From: Spirosoma luteum DSM 19990
GTDB taxonomy: Bacteria > Bacteroidota > Bacteroidia > Cytophagales > Spirosomataceae
DNA length: 64,000 bases
Assembly: GCF_000374065.1 (NCBI RefSeq)
Contig: NZ_KB893249.1
Coordinates: forward strand, 47,604-111,603
Direction: 5' to 3'
The notes beneath the pieces are model-generated. The model was not told where the DNA came from, ran no database searches, and worked only from the letters and a program-made list of their open reading frames with translations. The position numbers were made by a program, and so were the translations under genes. Positions within the stretch are counted from its first letter, which is position 1, and every line of letters starts with the position of its first letter. This document shows positions 42,609 to 50,587 of this stretch, in pieces.

Positions 42609-44222
42609 ATGGCAACGCAAACCCTGACCGCACCTGCTCAGACGGATTATCCTACCGGCCTTAAACGGTGGATTATTGTCCTCACAGCTATTTCGGCAGC
42701 CATCATTGAACTGATTGACATTTCTATCGTAAACGTCGGCCTGACCGACATTGCCGGGAATCTCGGCGTCACGATTGAAGATGTAGCCTGGGTAGTAACC
42801 GCCTACGCCATCGCCAACGTCATTGTAATACCAATGACAGGTTTTTTACAGCGGTATTTTGGTCGCAAGAATTACTTCATCACCTCTATCATTATCTTCA
42901 CCGTAGCTTCGTACGGCTGCGGCTTTGCGGATAACCTATGGACGTTGGTTGCCTTTCGTTTTTTGCAGGGTATTGGCGGTGGCGCCCTACTTTCCACGTC
43001 GCAGGGTATTTTGTTCGATGCGTTTCCACCGGCAAATAAGGCATTGGCCTCAGCTTTGTTCGGTATGGGCATCGTGCTTGGGCCCACGCTTGGCCCTACC
43101 CTGGGTGGTTATATTATCGACAATTACCATTGGAGTTGGATGTTCTACATCAACGTGCCAATCGGTATTCTGGCCGTATTCCTTAGCTACACGTACCTGG
43201 ACAAAAAGCCCGAAGAGGAAAACATCAACCGAAGTACTATAAAAATTGATTACTTTGGTATTCTTCTTCTGGCCGTTGGGATTGGTAGTTTGCAGTACGT
43301 GCTGGAGCGGGGTGAAGCCGACGACTGGTTCGATAGCTCGTCTATATTATGGCTCTCGGTAGCAACCGTCATATCTATCCCACTTTTTGTATGGTGGGAG
43401 TTGCGCGGCACCAAAGACCCGGTGGTGGACCTGCGCGCGTTGAAAAACCGGAACCTGGCCGTTGGTTCGCTGCTGATGATCATTATCGGCTATGGACTCT
43501 TTACATCGGTGTTATTGTACCCCCTGTTTGCCCAGCGGATTGTGGGTTTGACGGCTACGCAAACGGGTCAGTTGCTGATTCCCGGCGGGCTGGTAACCTT
43601 ACCCATGTTTGCACTGGTGGGGCGACTACTGTCCAAAAACGTGTCGCCAACGTTGCTGGTAGGCATTGGATACGTCGCTTTTTCCAGCTTCTGCTTCATC
43701 TTGTCTACCTACAATATGGATGCCTCCAACGGCGATTTTATCGTCGGGCTTATCATCCGGGGTATTGGACTCGCCTTTGTAAACGTGCCGCTCATTAATC
43801 AGTCGGTCGCTACGCTGGAACCACGTCAACTGCCTACGGGTATTGCTATTGTAAACATGACCCGCCAGATTGGTGGCGCCTTTGGGGTAGCTATTACGAA
43901 CACGTACGTTACGCAACGGGTAGCCGTCCACCGGGGTGATCTGGTATCCAACCTGCAACCGGGGGATATACTCACCACCGAGCGACTCAATGCCCTGACG
44001 CAGGGCCTGATGGCCAGAGGAATAAACGCCTTCGATGCGGTGACGGGAGCCTACAAAAACCTCGATCTGATTATATCGAGGCAAGCCCTGATGCTGTCTT
44101 ATCTGGATACTTTCAAACTGGCGGGGCTGTTTTTCGTTGTCTCGTTCCCGCTGTTATTTCTGTTACAAAATAGAAAAATGGACGCTGCCCGGGCGAAAGC
44201 CGTGGCCGATGCCGCACACTGA
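42609..44222 (+). CDS. MFS multidrug transporter, DHA2 family (EmrB type)
   Basis: This 537-aa protein has 13-14 hydrophobic helices and DHA2 motifs including DISIVNVGLTDIAGNLG, GFLQRYFGRKNYF, GIVLGPTLGPTLGGYIID, and FYINVPIGILAVFLSY. It is a proton-driven exporter of hydrophobic compounds and, with the adjacent EmrA-like adaptor and TolC-like channel, forms a three-part pump. A 79-bp gap follows the adaptor gene. Confidence 0.9.
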   Translation: MATQTLTAPAQTDYPTGLKRWIIVLTAISAAIIELIDISIVNVGLTDIAGNLGVTIEDVAWVVTAYAIANVIVIPMTGFLQRYFGRKNYFITSIIIFTVASYGCGFADNLWTLVAFRFLQGIGGGALLSTSQGILFDAFPPANKALASALFGMGIVLGPTLGPTLGGYIIDNYHWSWMFYINVPIGILAVFLSYTYLDKKPEEENINRSTIKIDYFGILLLAVGIGSLQYVLERGEADDWFDSSSILWLSVATVISIPLFVWWELRGTKDPVVDLRALKNRNLAVGSLLMIIIGYGLFTSVLLYPLFAQRIVGLTATQTGQLLIPGGLVTLPMFALVGRLLSKNVSPTLLVGIGYVAFSSFCFILSTYNMDASNGDFIVGLIIRGIGLAFVNVPLINQSVATLEPRQLPTGIAIVNMTRQIGGAFGVAITNTYVTQRVAVHRGDLVSNLQPGDILTTERLNALTQGLMARGINAFDAVTGAYKNLDLIISRQALMLSYLDTFKLAGLFFVVSFPLLFLLQNRKMDAARAKAVADAAH

Positions 44223-44231
44223 TTTTATCGT

Positions 44232-44298
44232 TTGTTGTTCGACGTTTGTCCTTCTTCCGGCCGTATCTATTCTGGCAACGACAAACGTCGAACAACAA
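44232..44298. repeat. Long perfect inverted repeat (19-bp arms, 29-base loop)
   Basis: Arms 44232-44250 and 44280-44298 pair exactly and lie between the transporter stop and the TolC start at 44317. If it acts in RNA, the hairpin would uncouple or attenuate the last gene of an otherwise compact operon; an alternative long TolC frame runs through it and is not preferred. Confidence 0.65.
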
Positions 44299-44316
44299 CT
44301 CTCAAACTACGATTAC

Positions 44317-45648
44317 ATGAACCTACAATTTTTCATATTTGCTTCCCTGCTGACAACGGGGATTGTTCGGGCGCAAAGCCAACCGGTGGTAACAGTTCCC
44401 GACGAACTTCGGACGCTGGTACAGCAGGCGAATACCAATTATCCGGTGCTGAAGCAACAGCAGGAACAGATCAGGGCGGGTGAACTGCGGGTCGATATTT
44501 CCCGTACGGCCATGCGGCCCAATGTCAATCTGAATGGGAACTACACCTATATTACACCCGTACCGCAGTTTGCCGTGCCGCTCAATGGTCAGGAGGTAAT
44601 TGCGAAACTGGCCCCCAACCACAGCCTCAATGGCAACGTGTCGGTCGGGCAAACGATTTACGATTTCGGGCGTACCGATGCGGCCATTCGGCAAGCCCAG
44701 GATAATGTGCAGGTGCTGCGTCGGGGTCTGGAAATTAGCCAGCAAAATCTGGCGTATCAGGTGGCCGCTACGTACTATGGCATTGGCTTTTTGCAACGGA
44801 GCCTGATTGTGCAGGATTCAGTCATTAAAACGGCGGGGGCCAATGTGCAGTTGCTGATTACGCGGCTGCAAAATGGAGACGCACTGCAATACGATGTACT
44901 GACGCAGCAGGTGCGGGTTAAGGCGGCTCAGAATCGCAAAATCGATATTCAGAATCAGTTGGACCGGCAACTGGCCAACCTGACTTTCCTGACCGGCAGT
45001 ACAACGCCCAGCGTCAGTCAGGCTATCAATCAATTTGATTTAGGCTCGGCCATGAACATAGCCACGCAACCGTACGCACTCGACGGCGACCTGACAGTAG
45101 CGTTGGCAGGCAACAAAGACGTTCAACTGGCGCAGGACCGGCTCCGGTCGGCCGAAACGGATATCGTCGTGACTAGCAAAACCGGTAAACCCAACATCGC
45201 TTTCAGCGGGAACGCGGGGTATAAAAACGGCTATCCACTAAATGTTCAGGAGTTGAGGCCTAACCTGGCCGCTGGTGTAGGGCTGGTTGTGCCGCTATAC
45301 GCCGGAAAACGCTACCAACTGCAAAACCAGGTGGCGCAACTCAACCTAAACGCCAGCCGGTACGCCGTTGAAACAGCCAATGCCCAGTTTCGGCAGAGTA
45401 TTGCCCAGCTCAACGCCGATATTCGAAGCAATCAAACCCGCCTGACTAACCTGGAAACGCAGGTGCAGCAGTCCCGGCAAGCCCTACAGATTGCCAACGC
45501 CCGGCTACAGAACGGGGTCATTACGAACGTAGAACTGCAAAGTGCCGAAACGGGTGTGGAAGAAGCCGAACTGGGCCGCCTGAATTTCAAGTATCAGTTA
45601 TTGCTGAATCAGCTGGAGTTAAAGCGGTTATTGGGAGAAAGTTTGTAG
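44317..45648 (+). CDS. TolC-family outer membrane efflux channel
   Basis: The 443-aa product is taken from ATG 44317 (MNLQFFIFASLLTTGIVRAQ), which has a signal peptide; the longer frame from 44137 overlaps the transporter gene and hairpin. Repeated coiled-coil segments (AIRQAQDNVQVLRRGLEISQ, LQNGDALQYDVLTQQVRV), NLNGNYTYITPV strands and a duplicated structure are those of TolC/OEP channels. It completes the tripartite efflux system. Confidence 0.9.
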   Translation: MNLQFFIFASLLTTGIVRAQSQPVVTVPDELRTLVQQANTNYPVLKQQQEQIRAGELRVDISRTAMRPNVNLNGNYTYITPVPQFAVPLNGQEVIAKLAPNHSLNGNVSVGQTIYDFGRTDAAIRQAQDNVQVLRRGLEISQQNLAYQVAATYYGIGFLQRSLIVQDSVIKTAGANVQLLITRLQNGDALQYDVLTQQVRVKAAQNRKIDIQNQLDRQLANLTFLTGSTTPSVSQAINQFDLGSAMNIATQPYALDGDLTVALAGNKDVQLAQDRLRSAETDIVVTSKTGKPNIAFSGNAGYKNGYPLNVQELRPNLAAGVGLVVPLYAGKRYQLQNQVAQLNLNASRYAVETANAQFRQSIAQLNADIRSNQTRLTNLETQVQQSRQALQIANARLQNGVITNVELQSAETGVEEAELGRLNFKYQLLLNQLELKRLLGESL

Positions 45649-45883
45649 AAACGTGAGTACGGGAGTAAAAATGGCCTGTATTGACGTTAAAGAAAGCCTC
45701 TGGCTATACGGTTCCTGACAACTACTTTCTACTTACTAATCAGGAACAACTATCATTGACCATGAAGGAGTCAGATTGACCGCTTCCTAAAAAATGGTAA
45801 GAATCCGGTTCTATTTATACTAAATCGCCCCGAAAGTCCCTTTACTAGAGAAGAGCATAGGTTGTAAAAATAGAAAGATCGTT

Positions 45884-46114
45884 ATGAAGAAGCAGGTAAC
45901 TGAGATTTTGAAACAATTCGGCATACCCGAATCAGCCATCACCGACCAAACTCATTTCTCCCGCGATCTGGGCCTGGACAGCCTCGACAATGTTGATCTG
46001 ATCATGCGGCTCGAACAAACGTTCGGCATCCGCATTCCCGACGAAGATTATTCAAAACTAACCACCATGCAGGAGGTTATTGACTACCTACAGGCCGAAC
46101 AGTCGGTGGCGTAA
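45884..46114 (+). CDS. Acyl carrier protein
   Basis: This 76-aa acidic four-helix protein has the phosphopantetheine site LGLDSLDNVDLIMRLEQTFG, with Ser33 as the attachment point, and IRIPDEDYSKLTTMQEVIDYL at the end. It is close to AcpP but stands alone, without fabD, fabG or fabF beside it, so it may serve another pathway. The 235-bp gap before it holds an imperfect 7-bp inverted repeat and no supported gene. Confidence 0.85.
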   Translation: MKKQVTEILKQFGIPESAITDQTHFSRDLGLDSLDNVDLIMRLEQTFGIRIPDEDYSKLTTMQEVIDYLQAEQSVA

Positions 46115-46135
46115 GCCGTCTATCTGCTTTGTGCC

Positions 46136-46184
46136 CGTCAGCCATTCAACGGAACTAACTTATGTGTCCGTTGAATGGCTGACG
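46136..46184. repeat. Long perfect inverted repeat (18-bp arms, 13-base loop)
   Basis: Arms 46136-46153 and 46167-46184 pair exactly in the 125-bp gap between the ACP and esterase genes. It may end the ACP transcript; no T-run follows. Confidence 0.65.
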
Positions 46185-46239
46185 AGTTTAGAAACGGTAT
46201 GAAAACGCACACCAGGCTTTCTTCATAAACCGATTTGAC

Positions 46240-47115
46240 ATGACCATAACTACCCCCTTATTTTTCCTGTTATTTTTCCCAGCATTAACGTTTGCGCAGG
46301 CGAGTCAGCCCAGGCAAACAGATAGTAGTAAACCGTTCGTGCTGGGGCGTATTGAGGAAATCAACTCCATGCAGCTAGCCGAGAAACGAACGCTGAACAT
46401 TTATCTGCCCGCAGGGTACAACGCTAACGATACCCTGCGCTATCCGGTTATCTATCTACTGGATGGCTCGGCCGATGAAGATTTCATTCACATCGTTGGC
46501 CTGGTTCAGTTCAATAATTTTTCGTGGATTAACCGCGTCCCAAAATCCATTGTTGTGGGTATTGCCAATGTAGACCGAAGGCGGGATTTCACATACCCTA
46601 CAACCATTGAAGCAGATAAAAAACGCTTCCCTACCACGGGTCATTCCGACAGGTTCATCGCCTTCATGGGCGACGAGTTACAGCCGTTTATTGACCAGAA
46701 ATACAAAACCACCACGGCTAAAACTATCATTGGTCAATCGCTGGGCGGGCTACTGGCAACGGAAGTTTTACTCAAACAACCCCGCCTGTTCGATAGATAC
46801 ATCATCGTCAGTCCAAGTTTATGGTGGGATAATGGCTCGCTGTTAAATCAGCCGTCTGCGCTGTTGCAGTCAGATTATGCCAAAGAGACCGCCGTTTATA
46901 TTGGTGTTGGAAAGGAGGGATTAACGCCTGGCGATGCCCCCCGGGTGATGGAAGTAGATGCCAACGTGCTGGCTGAGAGGATAAGGAAGACGAAGAGTAG
47001 ACGGGTAACGGTGTACTTCGATTACCTGCCTCAGGAAGACCACGCCACCGTAACGCACCAGGCCGTTTTTAACGCCCTGCGCCTGCTATATCCTGCGCCA
47101 GTAACCAATAAATAA
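46240..47115 (+). CDS. Alpha/beta hydrolase, putative esterase (Fes/IroE type)
   Basis: This 291-aa secreted protein (signal LFFPALTFAQ) has the alpha/beta hydrolase elements TLNIYLPAGYN, YPVIYLLDGSADEDFIHIVG, IIGQSLGGLLATEVLL with the nucleophile Ser in GQSLG, and a late DHATVTHQA with the catalytic His. The family includes trilactone esterases and antigen-85-like proteins; the substrate is not set. A short stem follows the stop. Confidence 0.8.
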   Translation: MTITTPLFFLLFFPALTFAQASQPRQTDSSKPFVLGRIEEINSMQLAEKRTLNIYLPAGYNANDTLRYPVIYLLDGSADEDFIHIVGLVQFNNFSWINRVPKSIVVGIANVDRRRDFTYPTTIEADKKRFPTTGHSDRFIAFMGDELQPFIDQKYKTTTAKTIIGQSLGGLLATEVLLKQPRLFDRYIIVSPSLWWDNGSLLNQPSALLQSDYAKETAVYIGVGKEGLTPGDAPRVMEVDANVLAERIRKTKSRRVTVYFDYLPQEDHATVTHQAVFNALRLLYPAPVTNK

Positions 47116-47225
47116 AGAGGGGCTACAGATTGTAAAGTCTGTGGCGTAAGGCAATCCATTTGCCTGATATATACCATTCTGTCACTCAGTAGAAGCAGCC
47201 CTGAACGCTTGCTATATATTAAGAC

Positions 47226-47870
47226 TCAGAACGTAAATTTCAACTGTGTCTGCAAACCGAACAGGTAGTCGTTGAAGCGGGTATAATTTAACGGATAGCC
47301 TGAAGATGGTTTGTTCAATCGGTAAGCGGCTGTTGGCTGAACAATCAGCGCAAGCCGGGGCGTAATTCGGTAGTGCGCTCCGATGCCAATCATGGCGTAA
47401 GTCGTTAACGCATTAGGCGCATCTATTTTCTGATTTGTCTGCGTACCATTCGCTGTTATGCGGTAGTTATAATTGGTTAGTAAGCCTGCTGACAGATAAG
47501 GTGACAGTCGATGAGACGATGGCGTGAAATTCAATAAAACAGGTACCTGGAAACTTTGCAGCTGCCTAGAATAAGTTGTTACGCCCGAAGCATTCTCAAA
47601 GCGGCTATCGCCCGAAAAACGGGTGTGTAACAAACCCGCCGACAGCGACCATTTAGGCGTAAATGCGTAATAGGCGATCAAGCCCAGCGAAAGCCCCCGG
47701 TATGATTGTGACCCGCTGGCTAGGTTAACATCACCCAGAGAAAAATCGAGATTATGAAAACCCGGCGTGACAGTTGCCGCTACAGAAAACCGCCCCTGCC
47801 CTACTGTGATTGTCGTTGTGAGTACACTAACGACAATGGTGGTGAAAATAATTTTTGCCCGGTTTTTCAT
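47226..47870 (-). CDS. Outer membrane beta-barrel protein
   Basis: This 214-aa protein has a signal peptide (cut after TITVG) and repeated aromatic strands (YYAFTPKWSLSAGLLHTRF, SFQVPVLLNFTPSSHRLSPY, MIGIGAHYRITPRLALIV), ending LFGLQTQLKFTF, as in OMP_b-brl_2 proteins of Bacteroidota. It is convergent with the esterase. The substrate or role is unknown. Confidence 0.75.
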   Translation of the reverse strand: MKNRAKIIFTTIVVSVLTTTITVGQGRFSVAATVTPGFHNLDFSLGDVNLASGSQSYRGLSLGLIAYYAFTPKWSLSAGLLHTRFSGDSRFENASGVTTYSRQLQSFQVPVLLNFTPSSHRLSPYLSAGLLTNYNYRITANGTQTNQKIDAPNALTTYAMIGIGAHYRITPRLALIVQPTAAYRLNKPSSGYPLNYTRFNDYLFGLQTQLKFTF

Positions 47871-48195
47871 ACGAGAAGTAAATAAGGTTGATATGAAAGT
47901 TGGTTTTAAAACTAATCAATAGACCCTCGTTAAGCGTAAAGGGTTGTACGGATACAGTGTTTAGTTTCATCCTTCGGGCAGCTACAGTTGAAGTAACTGG
48001 TGCGGTTCGTAGGTAACCATAATTAACATTACATCACTTGTACCCCTGGCAGGATGGCTCCTGGCGTTCGTTGTACTCGCAGCTACAACCAGTTGGGAAG
48101 GTTGACACCTGGCTTCTGGTAGCATTTTACTATTGAAACAATATGCTGGTCCAGCGGTATAGAACAGATTTCCTAAATCTGTTCCTGCATTCTCC
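47871..48195. other. Intergenic region with one hairpin
   Basis: This 325-bp stretch holds no supported gene. A 10-bp stem with a 3-base loop (48162-48171 with 48175-48184) lies 12 bp after the end of the next gene and may act as a terminator for that minus-strand gene. Two similar GCAGCTACA words at about 47980 and 48080 were seen, with no clear role. Confidence 0.5.
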
Positions 48196-49758
48196 CTAAT
48201 TCAACGGTACAATAAACAAGGCTGACGACCCAGGGGCCGAAGTCCAGTAAGAAGCATCAATTGACGTAGAATAATCTGCTGGCGAAGTGGAAAATAGCCT
48301 TTTGTAAAAACTATGCCTGTTCAAGGGATATACAGCCATTTTATGCCGCGTCTTATGGACTGCATAATACTCATTAACAGGCAATGAAACTGGTTTTATA
48401 TTGACAATCTGGTCATCAATTGAAAAAGAAGCCTTCTGCAAGGCTGGTTTTTTACTCATTTCAAGTATTTTTCTACTCTTTTCAACGGCGCTTTCAGGGG
48501 GAATATACTGACCGGACTGGTAAAACTTATACCAACGTTCCGAGTAATATTTTTCGGTAAATGGCGGATATATGTCTAACATACCGCTATACCGCCAATT
48601 AAAAAAATGAGCGAACAACAGCCGGGAATGTATGTCGAACATAACAGTATAACGACTGTAACTTGTTAACCCAAAAAGTAATCCCGCTATTAACGCAATC
48701 CTGACAATACGTTGACTCTTCTCAATCCAATTTATTAGCAAAATATAGGTTAAAGAAATAACTATCGTAGAATATAATTTATAGCGGCTTACGGAGAGGA
48801 CACTATGTACGTCCCGATTAAAGCTAATTGCTGCAATTGTTAGCAGAGTAAAGGCTAAGCAGCATATAAGAAATTGTTGAGGCTTATTGTGCCTGATAGG
48901 GTGAACAATGAATCTGTGGTAGCCTACGAATACAAGCGCACCTAGTACAGAAAGCCCCAGCAATAAAGATAAAAAAGAGAAAGTTTGTGTGTAAATGATG
49001 CCACCAACTAAACTTGTAAATACACGTAGAAAATTAAAAATATGGAATGATTCGCCAAAACCTTTTCCTGAATGCTCATTGGCAGAAAACCCTTGCCAAT
49101 ACAAATAAATACTGCCGGCACCCACAATAAGCCATACTATTCCCAAAAACCACTCTCTTTTGTAAAGCAGCAATAATATGCCTATGAGGAACACAAACAT
49201 GCCATTCGCACTGGTAAAGACAGCCAATATGGCTACAATAACAGGTAAGAATTTATTGTTTTTAAGGGTTAACTGATAAAAAGCTATTGTAGATAGGGCA
49301 ATAACACCAATATTCTGTAGAGCAGCCATACCCCAATACATTAATTCATAATGCACTGGCTGGAGTAAGACTAATAAAACTGGTATAAATAGTTTTATGC
49401 GATGATTTGTAAACTCCGTTTTGAAATACAGATAAAGAACCAGAAACAATAACACATTCCCAATAATAATCCACCCTATTACATTAATGACCTGACCCTG
49501 AATATGGTAAATCAGAATAGTTACAAGACGAGGAATTACGATTCTGTGCTCGTTATGGAAAGCAAATAAGGTTTTGTATTTCAGATACCAACTGGGTTCA
49601 TGGTGAATATCGTAAAGGGAGGCCAATACTGATAAGTCGTCAGCAAATGGAATATTCTCCGCGTAGACTACTATGGTTAGCAAATAAATTAGTGCTACAA
49701 GTACCCCAACAACATACCACCTGAGCGGATACACAGTGACAAAAAGCTGTTTTAACAT
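48196..49758 (-). CDS. AT-rich polytopic membrane protein of GT-C appearance
   Basis: This 520-aa protein has about 11-12 hydrophobic helices (about 15-35, 90-110, 125-140, 150-170, 175-200 and further to 365) and a 140-residue C-terminal soluble part. The early loop ENIPFADDLSVL places acidic residues just after the first helix, as in GT-C glycosyltransferases, in which such residues bind the lipid-linked sugar donor. No other motif is recognised. Its base composition and codon use are clearly more AT-rich than its neighbours, suggesting acquisition from another source. Confidence 0.6.
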   Translation of the reverse strand: MLKQLFVTVYPLRWYVVGVLVALIYLLTIVVYAENIPFADDLSVLASLYDIHHEPSWYLKYKTLFAFHNEHRIVIPRLVTILIYHIQGQVINVIGWIIIGNVLLFLVLYLYFKTEFTNHRIKLFIPVLLVLLQPVHYELMYWGMAALQNIGVIALSTIAFYQLTLKNNKFLPVIVAILAVFTSANGMFVFLIGILLLLYKREWFLGIVWLIVGAGSIYLYWQGFSANEHSGKGFGESFHIFNFLRVFTSLVGGIIYTQTFSFLSLLLGLSVLGALVFVGYHRFIVHPIRHNKPQQFLICCLAFTLLTIAAISFNRDVHSVLSVSRYKLYSTIVISLTYILLINWIEKSQRIVRIALIAGLLFGLTSYSRYTVMFDIHSRLLFAHFFNWRYSGMLDIYPPFTEKYYSERWYKFYQSGQYIPPESAVEKSRKILEMSKKPALQKASFSIDDQIVNIKPVSLPVNEYYAVHKTRHKMAVYPLNRHSFYKRLFSTSPADYSTSIDASYWTSAPGSSALFIVPLN

Positions 49759-50587
49759 ATAGAACTTTAAGGTGTGGCAGGGAATAAAAATTCCTTAATT
49801 ATCAACTAATTATCTCTAAAAATAGCTAGTTCAAAACGTATTGAAGGCTGAGATTTCTCTGCAAGTCATAAGAGGATACCTTATGCCGACAGATGGCTAA
49901 ATGAACCAGATAAAAACCCTTGATGTGTTTATTAAAAATAAGAAGACGGGTAATTAATTTGCCCAAAAATACATCAATAGAGGGTACTTTACATGATGAA
50001 ATCCAGAAGCTGGAAATTTGTGGTGCCCAGGGATGTGTTCCCAATTGCAGCTAAGCGCCTGTTACGCATGAATACAGCTCCGTGTAGCCCCTGGCCAACT
50101 GCCAACCCGTCGGCAACCACCACAGGCTCAGCTAAGCAATTATCTATCAACCCATTAAACTACCTTTCAGGCATCTCCGCCGGTGCCTGCTCCTCGAAAA
50201 AGTACCCTGGCTGACTCAGTTCAGCTATTCTATCGCGTGATGAAACTGGGCTGTCGGCACGGCCTACAATTAGGGAGCCGTTAGATTGGATTTAACCATT
50301 AATTAACGTAGCCAGGGCTGATCGTCTCCGAGGAAGCCAGCGTAGCTTCCTGTGATTTGCGAGTATCTACTTACACCCTGTACCAGCGGTTAAATGGACC
50401 AGCGTATTCCTAGTGAATACAATGACAGATAGTAAATAACTGTGCGTGAAGCACATAAGAAATGGGAAAGCAGCATAGAGAGCAACAACGTATAAACTTG
50501 TTGAAACCTGGGACGTTGGTCAGTAAGTTTACGCGTTGTTGCAAAGTACGAACCAGTAATCTCCCTCAGCCAACCAATAAACAAGCG
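49759..50587. other. Gene-poor stretch, possibly decayed coding DNA
   Basis: About 830 bp have no supported gene. Short frames on both strands give weak protein-like runs, for example a minus-strand run from about 50291 to about 50162 reading DSPVSSRDRIAELSQPG, closed by a stop, then an in-frame continuation downstream. No database match could be attempted. Hairpin arms 50331-50337 and 50345-50351 (7 bp) lie in the right part. Confidence 0.4.
50404..50420. promoter_or_regulatory. Short palindrome, possible operator
   Basis: Arms GTATTC and GAATAC (50404-50409 and 50415-50420) with a 5-base spacer lie about 168 bp before the glycosidase start. The geometry (6-5-6) is that of many repressor sites, though no repressor is assigned. 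Confidence 0.35.

Noticed and set aside
44137-44316. 60-residue N-terminal extension of the TolC gene
   Set aside because: It overlaps the transporter gene and runs through the inverted repeat; the signal peptide begins at 44317.
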